From Bin5 sp965261695 (GTDB lineage: Bacteria > Chloroflexota > Anaerolineae > Caldilineales > Caldilineaceae): a stretch of 64,000 bases of DNA. The notes under the pieces were generated by a model. It did no database searches. It was not told the origin of the DNA and saw nothing but the letters and a program-made list of their open reading frames with translations. The DNA lies in assembly GCA_965261695.1 (NCBI GenBank), contig OZ253474.1, forward strand, positions 992,001 through 1,056,000, written 5' to 3'. A program made the position numbers and the translations under genes. This document shows positions 54,240-63,408 of the stretch, in pieces; position 1 is the first letter of the stretch, and each line of letters starts with the position of its first letter.

Positions 54240-57200
54240 TCACTGACCGCCGTCAACTCTCAGCGCCGCCGCCAACGCCTGGGTCATGTGGAGCGGCGCC
54301 CGCCCCGTGAACTGGCTGATCTGGTCCCGGCAACTGGTGCCGCTGGCGACCAGCATCGCGTCCGCGGGCACCCTGCGCACAGCCGGGAAAAGTCGATCTT
54401 CCCCGATTGCGCGGCTCACCTCGTAATGATCCTGCCCATAACCGAAATCACCGGCCATGCCGCAACAGCCGCTGTCGATAAGCTGCACGCTGTAGCCGGC
54501 CGCGCGTAGAGCTGCCAGGCTGGCCTCGTTGCCGATCAGCGCCTTCTGATGACAGTGCCCGTGCAGGTAGACCGTGCCGGGTTCGCTGCGCCAGATGGCG
54601 GGGACCGAGTCGTGAGAGGAGCCTTCTCCCTTATCGAGAGCCGTTGTCTCGCGGGCGATGAACTCGTCGAAGGTGTAGGCATTTTCGGCCAGAATCTGTG
54701 CCTCGTCGCGATTAGTAGCCAGGTCCAGATATTCATCCCGCAGCGTGAGGATACAACTCGGCTCCAAACCGACGATCGGCACGCCCTGGCGCGCGTAAGG
54801 AGCGAGCAATGCCACGTTTTGATCCACCCACGCGCGCACCTTGTCGGCCTGCCCACCAGTGATGAGCGGCCGCCCGCAGCAGGCCCGCCCCTTAGCCAGC
54901 TTCACGCCAAAACCGGCCGCCTCCAGCACCTGCACTGCGGCCTGACCGACCTCCGGATGATTGTACTCGGCCCAGGTGTCGTGAAAAAGGATAACGGTAC
55001 GCGCACCTTCTGCAGCAGAGCCGCGTTGCTCGCCGGTCGCCGCGCGGCTGGCAAACCAGGCCGAAAACGGCTGCCGCGCATAGGCGGGCAGATTCCGGCG
55101 CGGGTCAATGCCAATACGCGCAAGCAGCGCCTTCACCGGCGCAATCTTTAAGCTCCAGTTGACAAGCGGGATGAGCGGGCGGCCATAGCCGAAAAGCAGA
55201 CCGTTCAACGTAGGCAGCAGGCCCATCAGGCGGTTGAAGAGGGGCAGGCCGTTGCGCGCATAGTAGTGGACCAGAAACTCAGCCTTGATACGCGCCATGT
55301 CCACCCCGGAGGGGCATTCGCTCTTGCAGGCTTTGCAACCGATGCACAGGTCCATCACTTCGTACATCTGTTGTGAGAACAGCTCTTCGCGGGGGATGCG
55401 TCCTGCCAGCACGTTGCGCAGGGCATTGGCGCGGCCGCGCGTCGTATCCTGCTCATCGCGGGTCGCGATGTAGCTGGGACACATGGTGCCCGCGCCCAGT
55501 TTGCGGCAAACGCCCGCCCCATTGCACATTTCGATGGCCCCGGCGTAACCAAAATCGCTGCTCCAATCGAAGACGTTCCGCAGTTCAATCGTGTCGTATT
55601 CCTGGCCGAACCGCAGATTCTCGGTGGAGGGCGGCGCATCAATGATCTTGCCCGGATTCATGCGGTTGTCAGGGTCGAAAACCTCCTTCACGCGCCGCAT
55701 TGCGCCATACAGTTCGTCGCCGAACAGACGCGGATGAAGATAGCCGCGCGCCAGGCCGTCGCCATGCTCGCCGCTCATTGCCCCGCCAAATTTGACGGCG
55801 AGATCGCAGGCGTGTTCTCCCACCGTTCGCAGCGTGTCAATGCCAGTCCGATTCTTAAGATTCAACAACGGGCGCACGTGCAGGCAGCCGGCCGACGCAT
55901 GGGCGTAGACGGCGATGCCGGGCACATCCTCCTGCTCGCCACAGAAATCTAGAATCTTCTCCAGGTAGTCGGCCAGTTTATCCTGCGGCACCGCAACGTC
56001 TTCGATGCCTGGCACCGGCTTATAGTCCCCGCGCCGCCCCATCAGAATGTTCAGCCCGGCTTTGCGCACATCCCATACATCTTTCTGACGCACCGGGTCC
56101 AACAGTTTAACGATAGTGCTCTGCCAGCCCCGACTGCGCAGCTGACGCTCCAACGCATCTAGCTTCCCCAACAGCTCGCGATCGTCCGCGCCGTAGAATT
56201 CGGTCAGCAGCACCGCCTCCGGGTCGCCGTCGACAAAGTGGAGCCGCTTTGCCCACTCCGGCTGCGCGCGCGCCAGGTCGATCAGGTGTTTATCGAGAAG
56301 CTCGGACGCGCTCGGGTGCGTCTCCAGGATGTCGGGGATGGCCGCGCAGGCGTCGATCAGGCGGTCGAAATGGACCACAGCCAGCGCGGTCATCTGCGGC
56401 TTGGGCACAAGCTTCAGCGTCGCGCTCGTCACTGTCGCCAGCGTGCCTTCGCTGCCGGCCAAAAGCTGGCTCAGATTGAGGCGGTCGATCTGGGCGGCGT
56501 CGCAGTACTCGGAGCGAAAGAGGTCGTCGAAACCCAACCGCGCCCGCAGCAGAGCGGCGCGATCGGCATCGCGGCCCTCGCCTTCCACGTCACATCCCTC
56601 TTGAAGCAGCCCCACCAACAAACGGTCCAGATTGTAACCGGAGACGCGGCGCCAGTGCCGGGGCCAACGCTCCAGAATCTGCTCGTAGTGGCCGCGCACG
56701 ATTACGGGAATATCACGATAGATCTGCGCCTCAAGCGAGTCCCCGCGGCCGCGGCTTGCCAGTTCCGCCGCTGCCACCGGTCCGAAGCGAGCGCTAGAGC
56801 CGTCGCTCAGGACGACACTTGTCTCCAGCAGATTGTCGGCCATCATGCCGTAGAGAATGCTATGGCTGCCGGTGGCGTTGTTGCCGATTGAACCGCCCAC
56901 CGAAGCGCGGTCGGCGCTGGCCGGGTCCGGCCCCAGCATCAGACCCAGCGGGGCCAGAGTGCGGTTTAACGTGCCAATCGAAATGCCTGCCTGAACGGTG
57001 GCAGTGCGGGCTTCCTCGTCCACTGCCAGGATGCCGTCCATATACTTGCTCGTGTCGATGACAAGCCCGGCGCCGACACACTGCCCGGCCAGCGAACTGC
57101 CGCCGCCCCGCGGTAGCAGCGGCACGCGATGGCGGGCGGCAAGCTCCATCGCGGCCTGCACATCGTCGGCGTCGCGCGGAACGACGACGCCCAGCGGTTG

Positions 57201-57377
57201 GATCTGGTATTGGCTGGCGTCGGTGCTGTAGAGCATACGGCTGTAGCCGTCGAAACGCACTTCGCCATCAATTACCCGTTCCAGTTGCTGGACAAGTTCC
57301 TGCGCCTCCTGAAGAGGTTCCGAAAAGGCGGCGGGCGGCAAAATCCCTGTGCCCTGTGGCAGCGTGGTCTGAGTCAT
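54240..57377 (-). CDS. FAD-linked oxidase / 4Fe-4S fusion, D-2-hydroxyglutarate dehydrogenase (YdiJ)-like
   Basis: 1045 residues. Domains: FAD-binding PCMH domain (about 45-260; PRGGGSSLAGQCVGAGLVID binds FAD); FAD-oxidase C-terminal domain (about 300-590); ferredoxin-like segment near 670 (LCIGCKACKSECPSGVDMAR); then a CCG-type half (CCGRPLITGG, EPSCILTLRDEY, HGHCHQKAL and DSGCCGMAGDFGYGQDHYEV). The length and fusion match E. coli YdiJ, a D-2-hydroxyglutarate dehydrogenase; D-lactate and glycolate oxidases share the parts but are usually split or shorter. Electrons probably pass to the quinone pool. The convergent transhydrogenase gene supports the 2-hydroxyglutarate assignment. Confidence 0.88.
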   Translation of the reverse strand: MTQTTLPQGTGILPPAAFSEPLQEAQELVQQLERVIDGEVRFDGYSRMLYSTDASQYQIQPLGVVVPRDADDVQAAMELAARHRVPLLPRGGGSSLAGQCVGAGLVIDTSKYMDGILAVDEEARTATVQAGISIGTLNRTLAPLGLMLGPDPASADRASVGGSIGNNATGSHSILYGMMADNLLETSVVLSDGSSARFGPVAAAELASRGRGDSLEAQIYRDIPVIVRGHYEQILERWPRHWRRVSGYNLDRLLVGLLQEGCDVEGEGRDADRAALLRARLGFDDLFRSEYCDAAQIDRLNLSQLLAGSEGTLATVTSATLKLVPKPQMTALAVVHFDRLIDACAAIPDILETHPSASELLDKHLIDLARAQPEWAKRLHFVDGDPEAVLLTEFYGADDRELLGKLDALERQLRSRGWQSTIVKLLDPVRQKDVWDVRKAGLNILMGRRGDYKPVPGIEDVAVPQDKLADYLEKILDFCGEQEDVPGIAVYAHASAGCLHVRPLLNLKNRTGIDTLRTVGEHACDLAVKFGGAMSGEHGDGLARGYLHPRLFGDELYGAMRRVKEVFDPDNRMNPGKIIDAPPSTENLRFGQEYDTIELRNVFDWSSDFGYAGAIEMCNGAGVCRKLGAGTMCPSYIATRDEQDTTRGRANALRNVLAGRIPREELFSQQMYEVMDLCIGCKACKSECPSGVDMARIKAEFLVHYYARNGLPLFNRLMGLLPTLNGLLFGYGRPLIPLVNWSLKIAPVKALLARIGIDPRRNLPAYARQPFSAWFASRAATGEQRGSAAEGARTVILFHDTWAEYNHPEVGQAAVQVLEAAGFGVKLAKGRACCGRPLITGGQADKVRAWVDQNVALLAPYARQGVPIVGLEPSCILTLRDEYLDLATNRDEAQILAENAYTFDEFIARETTALDKGEGSSHDSVPAIWRSEPGTVYLHGHCHQKALIGNEASLAALRAAGYSVQLIDSGCCGMAGDFGYGQDHYEVSRAIGEDRLFPAVRRVPADAMLVASGTSCRDQISQFTGRAPLHMTQALAAALRVDGGQ

Positions 57378-57491
57378 CTATACGGCTTCCCGGATAGTGC
57401 CTGACATGTAATCGGCAAAAGGACAGCTCCTCTGCGAAAGCGTGAACGAGAACGCAGCTTGCACCCAGGCGAGATCAGTTCGCAACGCACT

Positions 57492-57519
57492 TTAACAGAA
57501 TTCAGAGTTGCGGTATACT
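57492..57519 (+). promoter_or_regulatory. Candidate sigma-70 promoter for the mycoredoxin gene
   Basis: TTAACA (57492-57497), a 16-base spacer, then TATACT (57514-57519). The predicted leader to the ATG at 57630 is about 105 bases. Confidence 0.45.
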
Positions 57520-57629
57520 CGCTAAGCAAAGCCTGCAAATTGCGCTGCAGCAAATGATGCCGCCCAGGGCAAAGCACGACAGCCTTGCGCTTCAGCGCTC
57601 TGATCCAATTCCCACCATAGGAGAATTGA

Positions 57630-57896
57630 ATGTCCCATAGCGTAACCGGAAACGGCGCACAGATCAAAATGTACACCACCGGATGGTGCCCGGACTGTTG
57701 GCGGGCAAAATCGGTGATGAAGAGTCAGAGTATCCAATTCGAGGAAATTGACATTGAGAGCGATGAGGATGCCAGAGAGTTGGTGCAGCGTCTCAACAAC
57801 GGCAACATGTCGGTGCCGACAATTGTTTTCCCCGACGGCGACGTAATGACAGAGCCGTCCACAACGGCGCTGATGACGAAACTCTCTACATTGTAG
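57630..57896 (+). CDS. Mycoredoxin/glutaredoxin-like protein
   Basis: 88 residues, thioredoxin fold. The active site is WCPDCWRAK with Cys20 and Cys23; the cis-proline segment is SVPTIVFPDG. This CPDC-W pattern fits actinobacterial mycoredoxin and the related NrdH group, which reduce mixed disulfides with low-molecular-weight thiols. AGGAGAATTGA precedes the ATG. A cupin gene follows directly, and the pair may be co-transcribed. Confidence 0.85.
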   Translation: MSHSVTGNGAQIKMYTTGWCPDCWRAKSVMKSQSIQFEEIDIESDEDARELVQRLNNGNMSVPTIVFPDGDVMTEPSTTALMTKLSTL

Positions 57897-57928
57897 CGGT
57901 GTTGCATTCGCACATGCTGGGGCTGGAG

Positions 57929-58261
57929 ATGAGCAGCGATAACCTGGATGCGGTTGGCGAACGGGAGCTATATCCCGGCTACTTTGGCAAGGTCATCCAT
58001 ACCGACAACATGACGCTCGTCTACTGGAGGGCGGACGCCGGCGCGCGCCTGCCGACCCACGCCCATCCCCACGAGCAGGTCGTCAGCATACTGGATGGCC
58101 AGTTTGAGCTGAGCGTCAGCGGCGCTGATACGCGCCTGCTGGGGCCGGGCGAAATCGCCGTCATCCCGGGCAACATCGAACACGCCGGGCGCGCGGTCAC
58201 CACCTGCCAGTTTCTGGACGTGTGCGACCCGCTTCGCCAGGGCTATGTGACCGAAGACTGA
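57929..58261 (+). CDS. Small cupin-domain protein
   Basis: About 110 residues, single cupin barrel. Motif 1 is LPTHAHPHEQVVSILDGQFE (His, His, Glu metal ligands) and motif 2 is GPGEIAVIPGNIEHAG (His). It begins MSSDNLDAVGERELYPGYFG if started at 57929; frames open upstream allow ATG 57914 or GTG 57899. It follows the mycoredoxin gene by about 30 bases. Such proteins are metal-binding isomerases, dioxygenases or sensors; no substrate can be named. Confidence 0.8.
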   Translation: MSSDNLDAVGERELYPGYFGKVIHTDNMTLVYWRADAGARLPTHAHPHEQVVSILDGQFELSVSGADTRLLGPGEIAVIPGNIEHAGRAVTTCQFLDVCDPLRQGYVTED

Positions 58262-58466
58262 ACAGGCCGGTTGACTCTCGCCGAGAACTTCCGAATTCCT
58301 GGCAATTTTGAGGGCCTGGGACGCGCAGCGCACTCGTGATACACGCGCCAGGCTCTCGAATCCATTGTAAAGTCCAGTGTAAATAGGTTGAAACCGATTC
58401 CTCTACCGTCAGACGCTCCACTCTCCCTCCAATTGACCGGAATCGAGAAAGGTATGGCCCCGAAAT

Positions 58467-59201
58467 ATGGAACACTCAGTCCAGAATCATGTTGATTTGA
58501 GCCAAAGTCTGAAGCGTAAAGAGTACGAGAGCATCTTGGCCGCCCGCCAACAGGAGTTTCTGGCGTTGCGCCTGCGACTGGGCGGGCAGATTGGAGGAGA
58601 AGTCGGCCCGCCGCTCCTCATACTCCTTGAAGGTTGGGATGCAGCCGGCAAGGGAGGCTGCATCCGGCGGCTCACCGCCCCCCTGGATCCCCGCCACTTC
58701 TCCGTGCATCAGTTCCAGGCGCCAACCGACCGTGAGAAACGGCACCATTTCCTCTGGCGCTTCTGGCCCGCCGTACCAGGCAGAGGAGGCATGTGCATCT
58801 TTGACCGCACCTGGTATGGCCGCCTGCTGGTAGAGCGCGTGGAAGGCTTCGCAAGCGTCCCCGATTGGCGCCGCGCCTATGAGGAGATTCGCCATTGGGA
58901 GTCGCTCCTGGTCTCGGATGGGACGATTCTGATCAAGTTCTTCCTGCACATCTCTTCCAAGGAACAGAAGCGCCGCTTCGATAGCCGCGCCAAGGACCCG
59001 CTGCGCCAATGGAAACTCACCGACGAGGACTGGCGCAACCGCAAAAAGCGTCAGGCATACGAAGAGGCGATCGAGGAGATGGTGCAGAAAACCGACACAG
59101 TGCTGTCGCCCTGGACCCTCGTCGCCGCCGAGTCGAAACGATTTGCCCGCATCAAGGTCCTGGAGACGGTGATCCAGCGCGTAGAGGCCGCTTTGGGCTG
59201 A
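58467..59201 (+). CDS. Polyphosphate kinase 2 family protein
   Basis: 244 residues. The Walker A loop LLEGWDAAGKGGCIRRL (residues 53-69), the lid REKRHHFLWRFW, and Walker B CIFDRTWYGR are the PPK2 signature; SKEQKRRFDSRAKDPLRQWK and the C-terminal WTLVAAESKRFARIKVLE complete the fold. Single-domain PPK2 enzymes of this type use polyphosphate to phosphorylate nucleoside mono- or diphosphates. Which class this is cannot be told from sequence alone. The gene stands alone, with 205 bases before it and 207 after. Confidence 0.9.
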   Translation: MEHSVQNHVDLSQSLKRKEYESILAARQQEFLALRLRLGGQIGGEVGPPLLILLEGWDAAGKGGCIRRLTAPLDPRHFSVHQFQAPTDREKRHHFLWRFWPAVPGRGGMCIFDRTWYGRLLVERVEGFASVPDWRRAYEEIRHWESLLVSDGTILIKFFLHISSKEQKRRFDSRAKDPLRQWKLTDEDWRNRKKRQAYEEAIEEMVQKTDTVLSPWTLVAAESKRFARIKVLETVIQRVEAALG

Positions 59202-59408
59202 CTGGCTTGGGTTGCGCCGCCGCTCCCGGATTCGCCCACCTGGGCGGAGGTCGAATCCGTAAGAACATTGAAGGCCCGAGTGACTTTGTTGGTGAACCGT
59301 CTCCCTTTACTCGCGTTTGAAAGACCGATCCAGTCGCGCTGTTCCATCGCGGCGGCAGCGAATTGGCGAGTGACATGACGGTGAAATCGCAGCGATGAAG
59401 GCGCGGCA

Positions 59409-60176
59409 ATGAATAAGTCAAACAAAGTAACGCTCATCACAGGGGCGGCGTCGGGCATCGGGCGAGCCTGCGCGCAACGGTTTCTGGCTGACGGGGCGAG
59501 CGTGCTGGCCTGTGACATCGACCAGGCCGGCCTGGAACGACTGGCAGCCGAAAACGAGCGGGAGCGCCTGCTTACGATTGTCTGCGATGTGACCCGGCGG
59601 GCCGATGCCGAAACCAGCGTGGCGCAGGCAGTTTCTCGCTTTGGTGGGCTGGACTGTCTGGTCAACTCGGCCGGCATCACCCCCCGCACGCTGCCGCCCG
59701 AAGCCGACTTCGAAGAACGCTGGGACGCGGTCATGGCCGTCAATGCCAAGGGCGTCTTCCTGATGTCGCACGCGGCTTTGAGCGTGATGCGCCCCGCCGG
59801 CCGCGGCGCGATCGTGAACCTCGTCTCCATTATGGGCATCGTCGCCTACCCGACGTCGCTGCCCTTTTCCGATGGCTTCACCGCCTACCCGCACAGCAAA
59901 GGGGCGGTTGTGCAGATGACCAAGGAGATGGGCGTGCGTTTTGCCAGCGAAGGCGTTCGCATCAATGCCGTTGCGCCCGCCTTCGTCTATACACCGCTGA
60001 CGGCCAACGTGATCAGCGACCCGGTTACCTACGCGGAGATGCGTCGGCTCCACCCGATGGGACGGATGGGACAGCCGGAGGAAATTGCGGCGGTGGTTGC
60101 GTTTCTGGCCTCCGACGACGCCTCCTTCGTTACCGCGAGCGTCTGGCCGGTGGATGGCGGGTACACAGCGCAATAA
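59409..60176 (+). CDS. SDR-family oxidoreductase
   Basis: 255 residues with intact motifs: TGAASGIGRA, NSAG, serine in LVSIMG, YPHSKG with Tyr and Lys, and a C-terminal PVDGGYTAQ. AAGG precedes the ATG by about 8 bases. It is convergent with the molybdenum hydroxylase genes, with 200 bases between, and has no operon partner. The general shape is of the 3-oxoacyl reductase/glucose dehydrogenase group; substrate unknown. Confidence 0.9.
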   Translation: MNKSNKVTLITGAASGIGRACAQRFLADGASVLACDIDQAGLERLAAENERERLLTIVCDVTRRADAETSVAQAVSRFGGLDCLVNSAGITPRTLPPEADFEERWDAVMAVNAKGVFLMSHAALSVMRPAGRGAIVNLVSIMGIVAYPTSLPFSDGFTAYPHSKGAVVQMTKEMGVRFASEGVRINAVAPAFVYTPLTANVISDPVTYAEMRRLHPMGRMGQPEEIAAVVAFLASDDASFVTASVWPVDGGYTAQ

Positions 60177-60376
60177 TAAGACCTGCCAGCGTCTAGTCGT
60201 TACCGACTTCTACGTCCAGTTCAGCGAAGACTTCACGCCAGGTTCGAGCCTTCGATGGGCCGGACTTCCATTCTTTAAATGCCGGCGTGGACTGCCGAGC
60301 CACCCACGGATCCTCTAGCGTTTCCAGAACGGCGATGTAGTCAGCGAAGAATTTCAGTTAATCCATCACGAACAAT

Positions 60377-63355
60377 TTAAGGTTTCTCGCTCCTCAAAGC
60401 ACGCCACACCCGCTCCGGCGTAAAGGGAATCTCGCGCATGCGCACGCCGGTGGCGTCGAATATCGCGCTTGCAATGGCCGGGGCCATGCCGTCCATCGGG
60501 ATCTCGGCCACCGCTTTGGCGCCAAAAGGGCCGGTTGGCTCGTAAGTCTGCACCAGAATCGTCTCCAGCGCCGGCATCTCGTCGGCCGTCAGGATGCGGT
60601 AGTCGCCGAATCTGTCGATCTCCAGTTTCCCTTTCTCGTCATAGGGCATCTCCTCGCACAGCGCGTAGCCGAGAGCTTGGGTCATGCCGCCTTCAACCTG
60701 GCCGCTGGCTGTAACCGGGTTGATCGCGACGCCGCAATCCACCGCCATCACCGCCTTCTCGACCGTCACCTGGCCGGTCTCCGTGTCAACTTCCAGCGCC
60801 GCGTATTGCGCTGCAAATGGCGGCGGGCTGACGTAGCTCATGTGGCTGGCGGTCGCCATGATCTGATGCTGCTCCTCCTGGTGGATGCTGTGCAGGGCGA
60901 CCGTTTCCAGTGAGACTGAGCGGCCATCCGGGGCGTGTACATGCCGCCCTTTGAGCCACAGTAGATCGGAATCCGTGCCCTTGAGCAGATGCGCGGCCGC
61001 GTGGCGGCGAATCTGGCGGCTGACATCCTCTGCCGCCTTGAGCACAGCGCCGCCGGAAATGTAGGTGGTGCTGCTGGCGTAAGCGCCGGTGTCGAAGGGC
61101 GTAAAGTCCGTATCGCTGCTGTAGATGACGACCTGCTCCAGGGGGACGCCCAGCGCCTCGGCCGCAATCTGGGCCAGCACAGTATCCGAGCCAGTGCCCA
61201 GATCGGTTGCGCCGACCAGCAGGTTGAAAGAGCCGTCGTCGTTGAGCTTGATGCTGGCCGCGCCCATGTCCAGTCCGGCGATACCGGTGCCGTGCATGCA
61301 GATTGCCAGGCCGATGCCGCGGCGGATGTGAGGACGGTCCGGCGGCGCCTTCCAGGCCGGATCGTTGCGCCGCGCCCAGTCGATGGCGGCGGCGCCGGCT
61401 TCGACGCACTCGGCCAATCCGCTGCTCTCCACCGTCTGCGGGAAGCCCTCGCGCCCCTCTCCCATTGCCACGGCCATCGGCAGCGTTTGACCCTCCTTCA
61501 CCCAGTTGATCCGCTTGAACTCCACCGGATCAATGCCGAATGCCAGCGCCATCTCCTCCATGTGCTGCTCCAACCCAAAAAGGGCCTGAGGCGCGCCGTA
61601 CCCGCGGAACGCGCCGGGCACCGGCTTGTTGGTATAGACAACATCACAGTCGAAACGGGCCGCAGGCAGCCAGTATGTGCTGAGGGCGCGAAAACCGGTG
61701 ACCATCTGCACCGTCAGGCCGTGCGTTCCGTAAGCGCCGGTGTCGGCCACGACCTGCACATCCATACCAACCAACTTGCCCAAAGCGTCCACGCCGCTGC
61801 GGAAACGCAACCGCTGCGGATGACGCGAACGCGCGGAGCTGAACTCCAACTGGCGGGTATACTCGAACTTGACCGGGCGGCCGGTCGCGATCGTCAGATG
61901 GGCGCACAGGTCCTCGATCAACATCTCCTGCTTGCCGCCGAAGCCGCCGCCGATGCGCGGTTTCACCACGCGGATGCGGCGCACGGGCAGACCGAGTAAA
62001 GGCGCGACCATGCGGCGCACGTGGAAGGGCACCTGCGTGCTGGTGCGAATGACCAGCCGGTCATCTTCGTCCCAATAGGTGATAACCACGTGCGGCTCGA
62101 TACTGGCCTGCTGCACCTGGTGCACGCGGTATTCGCTTTCGAAAACGAAGGCGGCAGAAGCCATTGCGTCATCCACGTCATGGAGGTCAACGCGCAACTT
62201 CACCGCGATGTTGCCGGCTGGGTCGTGGATCATCTGCGCGTCGTCCTCGTCGTGAATCACCGGCGCGCCGGGCTGCATGGCCTCTTCGGGCGAAAAGACG
62301 GCCGGCAACTCCTCGTATTTGACCTTGATTCGCTCCAGCGCCTCCTGCACCAGCTCCGGAGTCTCGGCGGCGACCGTCGCCACCCGGTCACCCACGTAGC
62401 GCACTTTCGAATCGAGGCTGACCTGGTCGTATGGAGGTGGTTGAGGGTAACTCTGACCGCCGCTGGCATAGATGACGCGGGGCACGTCCGCGTATGTCTG
62501 CACCGCGTGAACGCCGGGCAGCGCCAAGGCATCGGAAGTGTCGATCGAGAGGATGCGCGCATGGGCTACCGGACTGGTGAGCAGGCCCCCATAGAGCATC
62601 CCGGGCATCTCCACATCGTCGGTGAAGACGGGGCGCCCCTTGGCTAACTTGACCGCATCGACTTTCGGCTCCGGCTTGTTGACCACCTGTGTCTGGGGTG
62701 AAGCAACCGTCACCGTAACGCTGTGGGTCTGCGTTCTTGTCTCCGGCCCGTCATCCCTCCAATCACGACCGGACGGATCATCCGTCGTCGGCCATTCACC
62801 GGTAGCGGGCGCGTCGCGCAGGTCGATTGCCGGAGGCGGAGGGGCCTCTCCCCGCAGTTGCGCCGCGGCCCGCAGGATCGCCTGCACCGGCTTCATATAT
62901 CCTGTACAACGGCAGAGGACACCCGCGATTGCCGTCCGAACCGCCGCTTCGCTGGGCAGCGTGTCCGTGTCCAACAGATGCTGGGCAGCCAATATCTGCG
63001 CCGGCGTACAGTAGCCGCACTGGATTGCGCCGCATTCGATAAACTGCTGCTGCAGCGTGGAGACCGCTGGATTCAGGCCGCCGCCTCCGTTTCCGTCCAA
63101 CCCTTCGAGAGTGATGATCGATGCGCCGTCTGCCTGCGCAGCCAGCAGGACACCGCTGTTGACAAGACGATAGCTGGTCGGTTCGTCGGGCGTGCGTGTC
63201 AAAAGAAGGGCGTCCGCGCCGCACTCGCCCGTCTCATCGCCGTGCTTGAGGCTGAAAAAGCGCAGTCGGCGCAAGGCTGTTCGCAGCAGTTCACCGGGAT
63301 GGCAGTCGATCCGGTGGTCGATTCCATTGACAGTAAAGGTAACTGGGATAGGCAT
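60377..63355 (-). CDS. Molybdenum hydroxylase (xanthine/aldehyde dehydrogenase family): fused iron-sulfur and Mo subunits, depleted plant-type cluster
   Basis: 992 residues: ferredoxin-like domain (1-85), helical [2Fe-2S] domain (86-165), linker (165-225), then Mo-cofactor subunit (from about 230). The helical cluster is intact: Cys113 and Cys116 in IQCGYCTP, Cys148 and Cys150 in LCRCTGY. The ferredoxin domain reads KHGDETGECGADALLL and LVNSGVLLAAQADG where the family has KxGCxxGxCGAC and NSC: only Cys45 of four ligands remains (Asp40, Asp48, Gly68 replace Cys). Mo-subunit motifs FGGKQEML, GAFRGYGAPQ and GSDTVLAQIAAEALG are present. The FAD subunit gene lies 53 bases upstream. Probably hydroxylates a purine, aldehyde or N-heterocycle. 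Confidence 0.88.
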   Translation of the reverse strand: MPIPVTFTVNGIDHRIDCHPGELLRTALRRLRFFSLKHGDETGECGADALLLTRTPDEPTSYRLVNSGVLLAAQADGASIITLEGLDGNGGGGLNPAVSTLQQQFIECGAIQCGYCTPAQILAAQHLLDTDTLPSEAAVRTAIAGVLCRCTGYMKPVQAILRAAAQLRGEAPPPPAIDLRDAPATGEWPTTDDPSGRDWRDDGPETRTQTHSVTVTVASPQTQVVNKPEPKVDAVKLAKGRPVFTDDVEMPGMLYGGLLTSPVAHARILSIDTSDALALPGVHAVQTYADVPRVIYASGGQSYPQPPPYDQVSLDSKVRYVGDRVATVAAETPELVQEALERIKVKYEELPAVFSPEEAMQPGAPVIHDEDDAQMIHDPAGNIAVKLRVDLHDVDDAMASAAFVFESEYRVHQVQQASIEPHVVITYWDEDDRLVIRTSTQVPFHVRRMVAPLLGLPVRRIRVVKPRIGGGFGGKQEMLIEDLCAHLTIATGRPVKFEYTRQLEFSSARSRHPQRLRFRSGVDALGKLVGMDVQVVADTGAYGTHGLTVQMVTGFRALSTYWLPAARFDCDVVYTNKPVPGAFRGYGAPQALFGLEQHMEEMALAFGIDPVEFKRINWVKEGQTLPMAVAMGEGREGFPQTVESSGLAECVEAGAAAIDWARRNDPAWKAPPDRPHIRRGIGLAICMHGTGIAGLDMGAASIKLNDDGSFNLLVGATDLGTGSDTVLAQIAAEALGVPLEQVVIYSSDTDFTPFDTGAYASSTTYISGGAVLKAAEDVSRQIRRHAAAHLLKGTDSDLLWLKGRHVHAPDGRSVSLETVALHSIHQEEQHQIMATASHMSYVSPPPFAAQYAALEVDTETGQVTVEKAVMAVDCGVAINPVTASGQVEGGMTQALGYALCEEMPYDEKGKLEIDRFGDYRILTADEMPALETILVQTYEPTGPFGAKAVAEIPMDGMAPAIASAIFDATGVRMREIPFTPERVWRALRSEKP

Positions 63356-63408
63356 GGTCTGTCGTCTGTAGCGAATGGAAGGTGAAAGGTGGGGTTACCG
63401 GCGACCGG

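Noticed and set aside
60989..61999. Long open frame on the + strand inside the Mo hydroxylase gene
   Set aside because: It is antisense to strongly supported coding sequence, has no recognisable domain, and its composition follows the high third-position GC of the real gene. The same applies to antisense frames at 2849-3880, 8143-9813, 19032-20048 and 37329-38549.
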